NCBI RefSeq assembly: GCF_030816715.1
Contig: NZ_JAUSYH010000001.1
Location: forward strand, 7,192,001-7,256,000
Length of the DNA: 64,000 nucleotides
Origin: Streptomyces achromogenes
Lineage (GTDB): Bacteria; Actinomycetota; Actinomycetes; Streptomycetales; Streptomycetaceae
Reading direction: 5' to 3'
The translations under genes were made by a program, and so were the position numbers. Of the stretch, positions 40,635-49,697 are shown one piece after another. A model generated the notes under the pieces. That model was given only the letters and a program-made list of their open reading frames with translations, was not told the DNA's origin and did not search any database. Positions within the stretch are counted from its first letter, which is position 1. Each line of letters opens with the position of its first letter.

Positions 40635-41841
40635 GGGGCTCCCATTCGTGCTCGGGGGTTTGAGGTGTCCAGCGTTCAGTCTTGCCGAAGCCGAGGCGGC
40701 GTCCGGTGGCCTTGGCCCAGATGAGCCGCCAGGGCCCGCCCAGCCGGATGAAGGGCTGGAAGGGGCTGGCCACGACGAGCGCGATCGGACGCGCTGGGGC
40801 AGCGCGCGGGGTTGGCTCGGTGGTGGGGGGCGGGATAACGCGGTGGTGCAGAGCGGGTGCCAGGGCGAGCAGCCGGGCGGTTGTGATGGGGCCGTGCAGC
40901 AGGACGCCGGCTGCGGCGAGCCCGGCCCATAGGGGGCCTGCCCACCAGGCGCTGGCCACGGCGGTTGTCAGCAATGGTGCGCCGAGGAGCCAGGCGGCTT
41001 CGTCCGCCCACTCCCGCAGTACGAGGGCGGCCCTGGCCGGCCGGGGCAGGGCGCTGGGCAGGTGGGCGACCTTTTGGGCGTGGCGGTCGGGACGGGCGGA
41101 GGCGGTGAAGGCGAGCGCGTGGAGGTTGGTCAGTCCGGCGGTGTCGGTGTAGGGCTCGTCGAGGACCAGGGCGGTGGATGGTGCGAGGTCGGCGCCGAGG
41201 AGGGAGAGGCGGTGCCCGGTGCCGAGGTCTTCCATCGGTTCGGGGAAGCCGCCGAGCTGGCGCAGGGCGGGGAGGTGTACGGCCATGCCGCACCCGACGG
41301 CGTACACCATCGGCCGCAGCCACATCCGGACCGGCTCCGGGATCCGGGAGTGGGTGAGCCATTGGTGGAGGCGTACGCGGGCGAGTTCGATGCTGAGGGA
41401 GCGCCGCAGCTGGTAGATCCACTCCTCGGTCAGCAGCAGGCCGGCAATGCCGCGGGGGAAGGGGCGGCGGCTGAGCAGAAGGAGCCGCTGTTGCTGTATC
41501 AGTGCCGGCATCCGGCCGGTGCGCGTCCGGTGGGCTGCGGCGGCGTCGGCGAAGGCGGTCAGGGTAGCCGCGTCGGGGACGGCGTCGGCGTCGTAGACCA
41601 GGATGAACGTGTCGTGGGCGTGGGCGTCCTCGCGCCAGCCGAGCGGCCCGAGCACGTCGGGGAGGCGGTCGAGGGCGAAGTTGAGCTGTCCGGGCTTTCG
41701 GCCGCCGACATCGGGCTGGTGCAGGTGCACCACCGGCAGCCCGCTCGTGGGGCCGGTGGTCAGGGCGGTCACGATGTCGGCGGGGGCTTGTAGAAAACCT
41801 TGTTGAAAATCCAAGGCGTGGATCTTCGACAAGGAGCACAA
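40627..41841 (-). CDS. family 2 glycosyltransferase, N-terminally truncated
   Basis: The frame gives 404 residues, but the first ~20 (C-S-L-S-K-I-H-A-L-D) do not fit the family. The normal opening strand and nucleotide-binding loop are absent; recognisable sequence begins with G-R-K-P-G-Q-L-N-F-A-L. The D-x-D element L-V-Y-D-A-D-A-V-P-D, G-G-F-P-E-P-M-E-D-L and a C-terminal membrane pair (A-A-W-L-L-G-A-P-L-L, W-A-G-L-A-A-A-G-V-L-L) are present. Probably the 5' end was replaced by recombination, so it may be inactive. Confidence 0.6.
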   Translation of the reverse strand: MCSLSKIHALDFQQGFLQAPADIVTALTTGPTSGLPVVHLHQPDVGGRKPGQLNFALDRLPDVLGPLGWREDAHAHDTFILVYDADAVPDAATLTAFADAAAAHRTRTGRMPALIQQQRLLLLSRRPFPRGIAGLLLTEEWIYQLRRSLSIELARVRLHQWLTHSRIPEPVRMWLRPMVYAVGCGMAVHLPALRQLGGFPEPMEDLGTGHRLSLLGADLAPSTALVLDEPYTDTAGLTNLHALAFTASARPDRHAQKVAHLPSALPRPARAALVLREWADEAAWLLGAPLLTTAVASAWWAGPLWAGLAAAGVLLHGPITTARLLALAPALHHRVIPPPTTEPTPRAAPARPIALVVASPFQPFIRLGGPWRLIWAKATGRRLGFGKTERWTPQTPEHEWEPRG

Positions 41842-42389
41842 GCCCGCTGGTCAGACGTAGTGCGACGCTCTCCGCAGGGTCACCTGAGCAGACGACGCGA
41901 CGTACCAACGGCTGACCGGTCATAGCCTAGCGGATGCACGTCGGCGAGGGCCCTCTGTATGGGGGACGTAGGCGGGACGGCGAGCTGGAATGCCTCTGAC
42001 CTGCGTGCCCGTGGTTTGCAGTGCATGATTGGTGGACGTTGAGGGGGCAGGGACCGAGGGCGGTTGGGCCGTTCTGCTCCCTGTGTCAGCTTGTGGGGCT
42101 ACTTGCCGCTGTCTCAGGGTGCCTGGCACGACAGGCCGCCCTTGTTGGTGGAGGAAGGGACCTCTTGCGCTGCCCGCAGGCCGGAGCTCACATTTCGCGG
42201 GTGCGGCAGCCAGGCCACGCCTGCCACGCAAGGCGTGAAAGCCGCAAGGCGGACCGGCATCGGACTGCGCTCGAGCTGGCCTTCGGCCAGATGTGATCGC
42301 GTCCTTCCTTTCTGGGACTTCTTGACCAGGTCCGGGTGTTCCTGCTCGTACTGCGTCAGGTATTTCGCGACGTCGACCAAGGCCACCGC
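41842..42389. other. about 550 bp without a recognised gene
   Basis: A minus-strand frame beginning at 42386 (A-L-V-D-V-A-K-Y-L-T-Q-Y-E-Q-E-H-P-D-L) looks protein-like for about 30 codons, then loses character. The rest holds no identifiable gene, and both ends abut damaged genes. Confidence 0.35.
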
Positions 42390-42595
42390 GGAGGTCCCTC
42401 GCCTACGCCGACGCCCACCCGGACGAGGTCCGCCAGGTCGTCACCACGCCTACGGACATCCCCGCGGCGGTGCTGGCGAAGGTGACCCTGCCGGAGTGGC
42501 CGGTCGAACCGGGCCGTGCGTCGATCGAGGCGCTGGAGAAGCTGGGCGAGCAGGACGGGCTTCAGCAGCGCCTACGCGGAGGCGAGCGTGGCCGG
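42390..42595 (+). pseudogene. relic of an ABC transporter substrate-binding protein
   Basis: The plus strand reads L-A-Y-A-D-A-H-P-D-E-V-R-Q-V-V, then V-L-A-K-V-T-L-P-E-W-P and R-A-S-I-E-A-L-E-K-L-G. This matches the C-terminal region of SsuA/TauA-type sulfonate or nitrate binding proteins. No N-terminal two thirds, signal peptide or stop in register are present. Confidence 0.5.
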
Positions 42596-42754
42596 GGCGA
42601 CGCTCGCGACGGGCAGGCCACGTGGCCGAGTAGCCGACTGATGGGGCGGCTCCGAGGGCACTCCGGTCGCGACCGAGTGTGCGGATCCGTCAGCGCCAGA
42701 GGTGCCACCGGGTTCCGACCCCGTGTCCACCCGCCAACTACCGCTGCGGACCGG

Positions 42755-43276
42755 TCAACCGGACGCGGATGCGGGCCGCGCCCCGGGGCCGGGGACTGCC
42801 GAGACCTGGCTGGGCGTGGTGATCTCGTGCCCGGAGGTGCACGTCACCCCCGTCCGGACCGGGCTGCCGCAGTCGCGGTGGAGCAGGGTGACCGTGGATC
42901 CGTCGGGAGGGACGAGCCAGTGTTCGGCCCAGTCGTTGAGGGCGATCAGAATGGGGACCAGGCTGCGGCCCTTGTCGGTGAGGCGGTACTCGTCGCGTCC
43001 GCGCGCACCGGGAGCTCGGTAGCGGGTCTTCTCCAGGATGCCGTCGGCGACGAGGTCCCGGAGGCGGGCGGACAGCACGCTCGGGCTGATGCCGCAGTGG
43101 CGCTCGAAGTCGTCGAAGCGTCGCGTGCCGTAGAAGGCCTCTCTGATGATCACGCCTGTGGTCCGCGGGCTCAGGGACTGCAGGGCGAGGTTGATCGAGT
43201 CGGGTTCGATGTCCCATGCGTCCCGCTGCCACCGTTGCGGGTGGGCCTCTGGCGCTGCTTCAGCTGAGTCGCTCAC
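42755..43276 (-). CDS. HxlR-type winged-helix transcriptional regulator
   Basis: A protein of 173 residues from a GTG at 43276 with AGGAGAGG upstream. HxlR pattern: Y-G-T-R-R-F-D-D-F-E-R-H-C-G-I-S, V-L-S-A-R-L-R-D-L-V-A-D-G-I-L and a wing E-Y-R-L-T-D-K-G. A C-terminal extension has three Cys (H-R-D-C, V-T-C) that might sense redox. It is divergent from the FAD oxidoreductase and probably represses it. Confidence 0.85.
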   Translation of the reverse strand: MSDSAEAAPEAHPQRWQRDAWDIEPDSINLALQSLSPRTTGVIIREAFYGTRRFDDFERHCGISPSVLSARLRDLVADGILEKTRYRAPGARGRDEYRLTDKGRSLVPILIALNDWAEHWLVPPDGSTVTLLHRDCGSPVRTGVTCTSGHEITTPSQVSAVPGPGARPASASG

Positions 43277-43383
43277 GTGTCCCTCTCCTGTGTGTTGCCC
43301 CAGCCTAGCCGGACCTCTAGTCTGACTACTGTTTTACAAAGCCAGATACGGACCCGGATGCGGGTCAGATGAGGGAGACACGC
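43277..43383. promoter_or_regulatory. divergent promoter region for the HxlR regulator and FAD oxidoreductase
   Basis: A 107-bp gap with an AT-rich core (ctgactactgttttacaaa, about 43322-43341) in otherwise GC-rich DNA. This is the expected place for both promoters and the HxlR operator. No clean palindrome is visible. Confidence 0.45.
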
Positions 43384-44979
43384 GTGAGCATCGGTGAGAG
43401 CTACCACCGCAGCACGGTCGACCAGGTGTGGGATGCGATCGTCATCGGTTCGGGGATCGGCGGTCTGACCACAGCCGCGTTCCTGGCCCGGGTCGGGCAA
43501 CGGGTGCTCGTGCTGGAGAAGCACTCGACGGCGGGCGGTGCCACCCAGACATTCCGGCGCGCTGGATACGAATGGGACGCCGGGCTCCACTACATGGGCG
43601 ACGTCCACCGGCCCACCAGCGGCCTGCGCCGGATCTTCGACCACATCAGCGGCGGCAAGCTGGAGTGGGCACCGATGCCGGACGTGTACAACCGGGTCTT
43701 CATCGGTGACCGGGAGTACGAGTACCGGTCCGGTGTACAGCGGTTCAAGGACCGGATGAAGGAGTACTTCCCTCTCGAAACCGGGGCCATCGACCAGTAC
43801 GTCGACATGGTCCACGCGGCAAACCGCGCGGCTCGTCCCTACCTCGCTCATCGCAGCCTCCCGCACTCGGTGGGGGACACCCTGTACGACGACCTGGCCG
43901 CCCCCTTCCGCTCGTACGCGGACCGGACCGTCACTGAGGTGCTCACCGACCTCACTGACGACGCGGAGCTGCGCGCGGTGCTCAGCGGCCACTACGGCGA
44001 CTACTCTCTCGCCCCCGGTCGCGCCTCGTTCGGCATGCACGCCATGCTCATCCGCCACTACATCGACGGCGCGAACTTCCCCGTCGGAGGCTCCGCACGG
44101 CTGGCGGAGACGGCGACCGACGTCATCACCGCGGCCGGGGGAGCCGTGCTGATTTCCGCGGACGTCGCGACCGTCATGCTGGACGACAAGGGGTCCGCAT
44201 GCGGTGTCGTCATGTCAGATGGAAGGAGTTTCCGCGCGCCGTTGGTCGTCAGCGACGCCGGTGCCCTCAACACCCTGACCCGACTGCTGCCGGATCAGGC
44301 GCCCGCACCCTCCCGGCTCGTCGACTCGCTGCGTTCCATCGGCCCTTCGCAGACGTACGTCATGCTCAACATCGGGATCCGCGAATCCGGTGACCGGCTC
44401 GGCCTCGACCCTGCGAACATCTGGGCCCACGCCGGCCCCGACATCGACGACGACATAGCCGCGTTCGAAGCCGACCCCGAGCACCACGCCATGCCGACAT
44501 GCTTCCTCACCTTCCCGTCCCTGAAGGACCCGTCGTGGGAGAGCCGGTATCCGGGACGCACGACCATCGACATCGCGGGGCTGACCACCTGGTCGTTGTT
44601 CGAGCCGTACGCGGGGAGCGCCTGGATGCGCCGGGGTGCCGATTATGAGCGTCTGAAGGACAGGCTGACCGAGGAACTGCTGGGCCAGGTCTTCCGCTTC
44701 TGCCCTCAGCTGGAGGGCCGCATCGACCACACCGAGCTGGCGACGCCGCTCAGCTTCAACCACTTCCTCGGCAGGGAGAGGGGCGACTTCATGTCCCTCG
44801 CCCACACCCCGGAACGGTTCGCCCTGCGTGACCTCGGTGCCCACACTCACGTTCCCGGCCTCCTCCTCACCGGCCAGGACGTGGCGTCGGCCGGCGTCAG
44901 CGGCGCCATCATGGGCGGCGTCGTCGCGGCTTCCGCAGCTCTGGAGCGCGACGCGCTGGAGGACCTTGCGCCTGCATAA
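43384..44979 (+). CDS. FAD-dependent phytoene desaturase/retinol saturase-like oxidoreductase
   Basis: A protein of 531 residues from the GTG at 43384 with GGGAGA at the right distance; an ATG 15 bp earlier has no site. FAD-binding A-I-V-I-G-S-G-I-G-G-L-T-T-A lies at the N-terminus, then V-L-E-K-H-S-T-A-G-G-A and G-L-H-Y-M-G. The C-terminal FAD motif is G-L-L-L-T-G-Q-D-V-A-S-A-G-V. Overall layout matches CrtI/RetSat oxidoreductases acting on polyene or retinoid-like lipids. The substrate is unknown; no carotenoid genes are nearby. Confidence 0.85.
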   Translation: MSIGESYHRSTVDQVWDAIVIGSGIGGLTTAAFLARVGQRVLVLEKHSTAGGATQTFRRAGYEWDAGLHYMGDVHRPTSGLRRIFDHISGGKLEWAPMPDVYNRVFIGDREYEYRSGVQRFKDRMKEYFPLETGAIDQYVDMVHAANRAARPYLAHRSLPHSVGDTLYDDLAAPFRSYADRTVTEVLTDLTDDAELRAVLSGHYGDYSLAPGRASFGMHAMLIRHYIDGANFPVGGSARLAETATDVITAAGGAVLISADVATVMLDDKGSACGVVMSDGRSFRAPLVVSDAGALNTLTRLLPDQAPAPSRLVDSLRSIGPSQTYVMLNIGIRESGDRLGLDPANIWAHAGPDIDDDIAAFEADPEHHAMPTCFLTFPSLKDPSWESRYPGRTTIDIAGLTTWSLFEPYAGSAWMRRGADYERLKDRLTEELLGQVFRFCPQLEGRIDHTELATPLSFNHFLGRERGDFMSLAHTPERFALRDLGAHTHVPGLLLTGQDVASAGVSGAIMGGVVAASAALERDALEDLAPA

Positions 44980-45228
44980 GCCCTTCGGCGTGTTTGCGAC
45001 CGGAGCGTCCGAGGGGACGGCCGGAGACCTCGGCCCGACGACCTGAATGACCCACGCCATCGGGTGCACAGGCCAGAGGTGGCGCCTCAGATGTTGATCT
45101 CGCCAGTAGGCCAGGTTGCCGCCGCACCCCTTCTCGCAAGTCTTCGGTCTGCGCGAGATGTTCAGTCGCGGCGCAGAGGCGAACCTGCGACGTCTGGAAA
45201 AGCTCTGGCGCGCCGCCCATCCGGTGCA

Positions 45229-45370
45229 TGCCCTGTGGGAGCCGAGCATGAATCGCACAGCTTTGCGCTCCCGATCAAGTTCGTCGCGCTCGCCAACCAC
45301 AGGCCGGCGGTGCGCGCGGAACTGATTTCTTACTTTGCTCGCGTCCGGCGACCGCAGGAGAAGATCCTCA
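45229..45370 (+). pseudogene. possible TetR-family regulator C-terminal fragment
   Basis: The frame reads H-S-F-A-L-P-I-K-F-V-A-L-A-N-H-R-P and E-L-I-S-Y-F-A-R-V-R-R. It resembles the ligand-domain end of TetR regulators as I recall them. There is no DNA-binding domain, and the surrounding DNA is featureless. Weak call. Confidence 0.3.
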
Positions 45371-45429
45371 CGACAGCCCTCGTCGGCCGCTCGCCCCTCG
45401 GGGAGACCCGCTCACCCGCCGCGCTGACC

Positions 45430-45640
45430 GTCCTGATCAGCGGCGTGCTCCGGATCCTGGTCAGCGTAGGTGTAGGTCGCGAACTGGAGCTTCGCCGCGT
45501 CGGCGTGCGGTCCGATCACCGCGACGTTCAGTCCCTTGGCGAGTGGGAGGATCCCGTCGTTCTTCGCCAACACCACCGAATGCCGGGCCAGTTCCCGCGA
45601 AAGCTCCGCACCCTCGGAGGCGGTCGGAGCGGGGCCCGTA
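45430..45640 (-). pseudogene. relic of a glycoside hydrolase family 3 (beta-glucosidase/xylosidase) gene
   Basis: The minus strand reads A-R-H-S-V-V-L-A-K-N-D-G-I-L-P-L then G-L-N-V-A-V-I-G-P-H-A-D-A-A. This is the conserved junction before the GH3 C-terminal domain (V-L-L-K-N-x-x-x-L-P-L then I-A-V-I-G-P-x-A). Only ~70 codons survive. It lies close to a rhamnogalacturonan lyase relic, so a plant-polysaccharide locus probably stood here. Confidence 0.65.
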
Positions 45641-46043
45641 CACAGGTCGTCGCCGAGCGCTGCGTACCGCGCTGACGTCGACCGCCGACCACATCAAGAT
45701 GTTCATGCCTACGAGGAGGGAGCGGGCCGCATCGACATCATGGCCGAGTGGAAGTCAGTCAAGGCCGACCCGGCCGCCCACGAGTACAGCGTGAAACCCC
45801 TGGTCGACACCGCGCTCGACCAGCAGCTCAAGACGCCTTGACGAGCTGCGACGCGAACGCGCCGCCTACCGCCGACTCCACCACGATCTCCCTCTGATGT
45901 GGTGGCCGTGGAGCGATCCGTCGGTCTGGAAGACGATCCCGACGGACCTCTCGCCCACGGTGCCGGCGGCGACCATGAGACCGGTTCTCACCCCACCGGA
46001 CCGTACGCCGCGGCAGACCCAGGCCGCGGCGAACGGCGTCGCG
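45641..46043. other. decayed DNA between two carbohydrate-enzyme relics
   Basis: A short plus-strand frame ends I-M-A-E-W-K-S-V-K-A-D-P-A-A-H-E-Y-S then K-T-P and a stop at 45841. It looks like a real C-terminus but is not identified. Nothing else is recognisable. Confidence 0.3.
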
Positions 46044-47135
46044 TCACGAGATCACAGGCGGAGTGCCCGCCGGTGTTGGGGAGGAGGTGGTGTCGAAGGT
46101 CCAGCGGCGGGTGAAGGCACCGTTCCGCCAGTCCCAGGCGGCGATCACCGTGCGGGTGTAGTAGCCGCGGGCCATGATCAGGGAGGGGCGGGCACCGTCG
46201 AGGTAGGCGGTGCCGGCGAGGAAGCGGTCGACGCGGTTCCCGTAGTTGTCGCCCCAGGAGGAGACCGTGCCCCGGCCCGGGCGTAGTCCACCGTGCCCAT
46301 CGCCTTGCCGGTCTGGCCGTTGAACATGGTCAGGTACTCGGGCCCGGAGAGCACGTAGCCGCTGGAGTTGCGGTGGTCGGCGGAGGAGCTGCCGATGACC
46401 GCGCCGGTGCCGTCCTTGGTGGCGTCGGCGGTCTTCATGGCGACCTCGGCCTTGCCGTCGCCGTCGTAGTCGTACACCTGGAACTGCGTGTAGTGCGCCC
46501 CGGAGCGGATGTTGCGCCCGAGATCGACGCGCCACAGCCGGGTGCCGTCCAGCTTGATGCCGTCGGCGATCGTGTTGCCGGTGTAGCCGGACTGCGAGTT
46601 GTCCTTGGCGTTGGTGGGATACCACTTCAGGACCAGGTCGAGCCTGCCGTCGCCGTCCAGGTCGCCGACACTGGCGTCGTTGGCCTCGTAGGTGTAGGAC
46701 ACCCCGTCCGGTGTCCTGCCGCCGGCCGGCGGCGAGATCGGCACGTCCAGGTATCCGGACCGGAACTGCAGCGCGCGCTCGGAGGGGGCCTGCTCGGTGC
46801 CGTTCACACCGGGCGCACCATGTACTCGGCGGAGTTCGGGGCGCCGGAGTCGACGTAGGTCGTGGCACCGGTGAGCGGCGAGGAGTTGAGCTTGGTGCCG
46901 CCGCGGTAGACGTTGAACGCCACCTCGTTCGGGTCGGTGGCCAGCCAGCGCCACGACACCAGGTTCCCGCTGCCGGTGTGGACGCTGGTCAGACCTCGGT
47001 CGAGGCGCTCCACCTGCCGTGCGGTCGCGGCGTGCGTGGTCTGCGGCAGCACGGTGAGCGTGGAGCTGGCCAGTGCGACGGCGGCGACGAGAACGCCCGC
47101 GACTCGGCCGGCCGAGGTCAGCAAACGGGCGTGAC
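46044..47135 (-). pseudogene. rhamnogalacturonan lyase (PL11-type), frameshifted and truncated
   Basis: Three minus-strand frames in succession give one protein. Frame 1 (to 46804): a signal-peptide-like stretch (R-V-A-G-V-L-V-A-A-V-A-L-A) then V-E-R-L-D-R-G-L-T-S-V and F-N-V-Y-R-G-G-T-K-L. Frame 2 (46800 to about 46285): N-D-A-S-V-G-D-L-D-G-D-G-R-L-D and Y-D-Y-D-G-D-G-K-A-E-V-A-M-K-T-A-D. Frame 3: S-S-W-G-D-N-Y-G-N-R-V-D-R-F-L-A. One base is missing near 46805 and a second shift lies near 46280. The C-terminal half is gone. The Ca-binding D-x-D-x-D-G repeats are typical of PL11. Confidence 0.8.
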
Positions 47136-47231
47136 CACGCCCAACACCTCGGCCGGCGAGCGTGCGATCGCCTGCTGCGCGGGCTGCCACACGCTCGTCG
47201 GCTGTTCCCCTCGGCTTGCTGGCGTCGCAGG

Positions 47232-48056
47232 TTATGCGGCGGCGCCTTGGGCTTGTGTGGAGACGTCGGCCCATTCGTTCCAGGTCTTCAGTCGCTCGGC
47301 GTAAACCTGTGGGACGAGGTGGAGTGGGGCGGTGCCGAAGAAGACCCGCAGGGGCGGGTTGTCGGCGTCCACGATCTTCAGCAGGGCCGGGCCGGCGGCG
47401 GCCGGGTCGCCGGTTTTGACGTCGCCCCAGGCGGCGGCCACGGCCGCGCGCAGGTCGTCGTAGGCGGGCAGTTGGTCGGCGAAGGTGGCGGAGGAGCCGG
47501 CCCAGTCGGTTTCGAAGCCGCCGGGCTCGACGAGGGTGACCTTGATGCCGAAGGTGGCGACCTCCTGGGCGAGGGCCTCGGTCAGGCCCTCCAGGGCCCA
47601 CTTGGAGGCGTTGTAGCCGCCGAGGTTGGGGAAGGAGACGACGCCGCCGACAGTGGAGATCTGCACGATGTGGCCGCTGCCCTGGGCCCGCAGGAGGGGC
47701 AGGGCGGCCTGGGTGACCCACAGGGCACCGTAGAAGTTGGTCTCCATCTGGCCGCGGACCTGCTGCTCCGTCAGCTCCTCGACCGCGCCGAACAGTCCGT
47801 GTCCGGCGTTGTTGACGATGACGTCCAGGCGGCCGAAGTGCTCGTGCGCCCGCTGGACGGCCTCGAATGCGGCGGCCTTGTCGGTGACGTCCAGTTTCAG
47901 CGGCAGGATCGCCGCGCCGTGGGCGGCCACCAGGTCCGCCAGGGAGTCGGTGGTGCGGGCGGTCGCCGCAACCCGGTCGCCGCGCTCCAGGGCCGCCTGG
48001 ACGAACTGGCGGCCGAAGCCGCGCGACGAGCCGGTGATGAACCAGATCTTGCTCAT
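47232..48056 (-). CDS. short-chain dehydrogenase/reductase
   Basis: A protein of 274 residues from the ATG at 48056 with AGGAG upstream. Classical SDR: cofactor loop I-T-G-S-S-R-G-F-G, D-V-T-D, N-N-A-G-H-G, catalytic Ser in Q-I-S-T-V-G-G, and Y-N-A-S-K. It is divergent from an XRE regulator with an operator-like palindrome between them, a common SDR/regulator pair in Streptomyces. NADP preference is likely (Arg after the Gly-rich loop). Substrate unknown. Confidence 0.9.
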   Translation of the reverse strand: MSKIWFITGSSRGFGRQFVQAALERGDRVAATARTTDSLADLVAAHGAAILPLKLDVTDKAAAFEAVQRAHEHFGRLDVIVNNAGHGLFGAVEELTEQQVRGQMETNFYGALWVTQAALPLLRAQGSGHIVQISTVGGVVSFPNLGGYNASKWALEGLTEALAQEVATFGIKVTLVEPGGFETDWAGSSATFADQLPAYDDLRAAVAAAWGDVKTGDPAAAGPALLKIVDADNPPLRVFFGTAPLHLVPQVYAERLKTWNEWADVSTQAQGAAA

Positions 48057-48110
48057 GGGAAAGCACTCCTGTTCGAGGTGAAGTCTTATGGGGAGACTGT
48101 ACATCTCTCT

Positions 48111-48123
48111 GATACGTAGTATC
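48111..48123. promoter_or_regulatory. palindromic operator candidate between SDR and XRE genes
   Basis: gatac-gta-gtatc is a perfect 5-bp inverted repeat around a 3-base centre, in an AT-rich part of the 140-bp divergent gap. It is the likely binding site for the XRE regulator encoded next to it. Confidence 0.5.
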
Positions 48124-48196
48124 AAGTTGAGTCTTAGAATTGATCGTGTACGCTCTCCGAAATCGGTGAGGCACGTTTCACAACTGGAGGACAGAG

Positions 48197-49084
48197 ATGT
48201 CTTCACATGTGGCGCCCGGTGACCAGCTGACATCCGGACTCGACCGGCGTACTGAGCTGCGGGAGTTCCTGCGTTCTCGCAGGGCCCGGCTCAGGCCCGA
48301 GGACGTGGGCCTGCCCTCGTACGGGCGGCGGCGGGTTCCCGGCCTGCGGCGCGAGGAGCTGGCGCAGCTGGCAGGGGTGTCGTACGCGTACTACGCGCGC
48401 CTGGAGCAGGGATACGGCGACACCATGTCGGCCGAGGTGCTGGACGCCGTCGCCCGCGCCCTGCGTCTGACCGAGGAGGAGCGAGGCCATCTGATCCGGC
48501 TGGCCCAGCCCGACCGACAGAGCACGACGCAGGCCGCGCCCCCACCGCAGCGACTGCGGCCCACCCTCCAGCACCTGCTCGACACGCTCGGCGTACCCGC
48601 CTTCGTCGTCAGCCGGCGCATGGACATCCTGGGGTGGAACCGGCTCGCCGCCGCCGTCTTCGGGGACTGGGGCCAGCTGCCGCCCGAGGAGCGCAACGTG
48701 GCCCGGCTGACCTTCCTCTCGCCCGAGGCGCGCGACCGCTTCGCCGACCCGGAGCGCGTGGCGCTGGGCATCGCCGGCGTTCTTCGTATGAACGCCGGCA
48801 AAAGTCCTGGTGATCCACACTTCTCTTCCCTGATCCAGGAGCTGTCGCAGAAGAGCGAGGAGTTCCGGCGGTTGTGGGCACGGCACGAGGTGAGCTGCGG
48901 GATCATCGGCGAGTCCGTGCGGATGCGGCACCCGATGGTGGGAGAGTTCGACCTCGTCTACGAACCCGTGACGCTGCCCGGGGGCGCCCCCATGCGGCTG
49001 ATGACCTACCCCACCGAGCCGGGCTCCCGGTCGGAGGAAGCCCTGAGGATGCTGGCCAGTTGGGAGATGGAGCCGCTGCGCTGA
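48197..49084 (+). CDS. XRE-family regulator with MmyB-type ligand-binding domain
   Basis: A protein of 295 residues from the ATG at 48197 with GGAGGA upstream. HTH: L-R-R-E-E-L-A-Q-L-A-G-V-S-Y-A-Y-Y-A-R-L-E-Q. The C-terminal domain matches the MmyB-like region: R-R-M-D-I-L-G-W-N-R-L-A-A, L-W-A-R-H-E-V and L-M-T-Y-P-T-E-P-G-S. It is divergent from the SDR gene it probably controls. Confidence 0.9.
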   Translation: MSSHVAPGDQLTSGLDRRTELREFLRSRRARLRPEDVGLPSYGRRRVPGLRREELAQLAGVSYAYYARLEQGYGDTMSAEVLDAVARALRLTEEERGHLIRLAQPDRQSTTQAAPPPQRLRPTLQHLLDTLGVPAFVVSRRMDILGWNRLAAAVFGDWGQLPPEERNVARLTFLSPEARDRFADPERVALGIAGVLRMNAGKSPGDPHFSSLIQELSQKSEEFRRLWARHEVSCGIIGESVRMRHPMVGEFDLVYEPVTLPGGAPMRLMTYPTEPGSRSEEALRMLASWEMEPLR

Positions 49085-49089
49085 GAAGT

Positions 49090-49624
49090 GGGACCGAAGA
49101 CGCAATGCGCCGACCCAATCATCGGTACCGCCCGAGAACTTCTGGTGCTTCCAGATGGGCACCTCGTGCTTGAGATCGTTGATCAGTTTCCTGCGGGCTA
49201 CGAAGGCATCTTGGCGGTCCCGGCGGGTCAAGGTCCTAAAGACGTCCGGGCGCAGGGTGTCCAGGGAGACGTTGACCCGGTCCAGGCCCGCGGGCTTCAG
49301 GGACGTCGCCGTGCGCTTGAGGCCGATGCCGTTGGTGGTGAGGGACGCCTGAGGGCGCGGGTCGAGGGCGGCGACCCGCTCGACGATGCCGACCAGGCCG
49401 GGGCGCAGCAGGGGCTCGCCGCCGGTGAAACGGACCTCAGTGGCGCCGAGGGCACGGACCGCGATGTCGACGAGGCGGACGATCTCGTCATCGGTGAGCA
49501 GGTCCGGCTTGGCCGGCCACTGCAGGCCCTCCTCGGGCATGCAGTACGTGCAGCGCAGATTGCGGCGGTCGGTCCGTGGCACCCTCAGGTCGGTGGCCAC
49601 CCGGCCATGGGTGTCGATGAGCAC
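49090..49624 (-). pseudogene. moaA: moaA-moaE chimeric relic, first iron-sulfur Cys lost
   Basis: From the start near 49624 the frame reads as MoaA for ~135 residues (T-H-G-R-V-A-T-D-L-R-V, R-F-T-G-G-E-P-L-L-R-P-G, N-V-S-L-D-T-L-R-P-D-V-F). It then switches in frame to the C-terminus of MoaE (K-L-I-N-D-L-K-H-E-V-P-I-W-K-H-Q-K-F and D-D-W-V-G). The radical-SAM cluster should be C-x3-C-x2-C; here it is T-D-R-R-N-L-R-C-T-Y-C, so the first Cys is Arg. The MoaA core and C-terminal GTP site are missing. It is non-functional as a GTP cyclase. The molybdenum enzyme operon lies directly upstream on the same strand. Confidence 0.75.
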
Positions 49625-49697
49625 GTGGGGCCTCTCCTCAACGCGTATCGGATTCTTCTGGCTCGTCAGCGAGCGCGCGACGACTCGGCGCGCGCTG

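Noticed and set aside
46804..48174. 456-codon minus-strand frame starting at 48174
   Set aside because: Most of it is a shadow of the SDR gene in another frame; only its last ~110 codons are real (start of the lyase relic).
48203..49084. Continuation of the MoaA-like frame through the XRE gene
   Set aside because: Below about 49090 the frame is antisense to the XRE regulator and no longer resembles any family.
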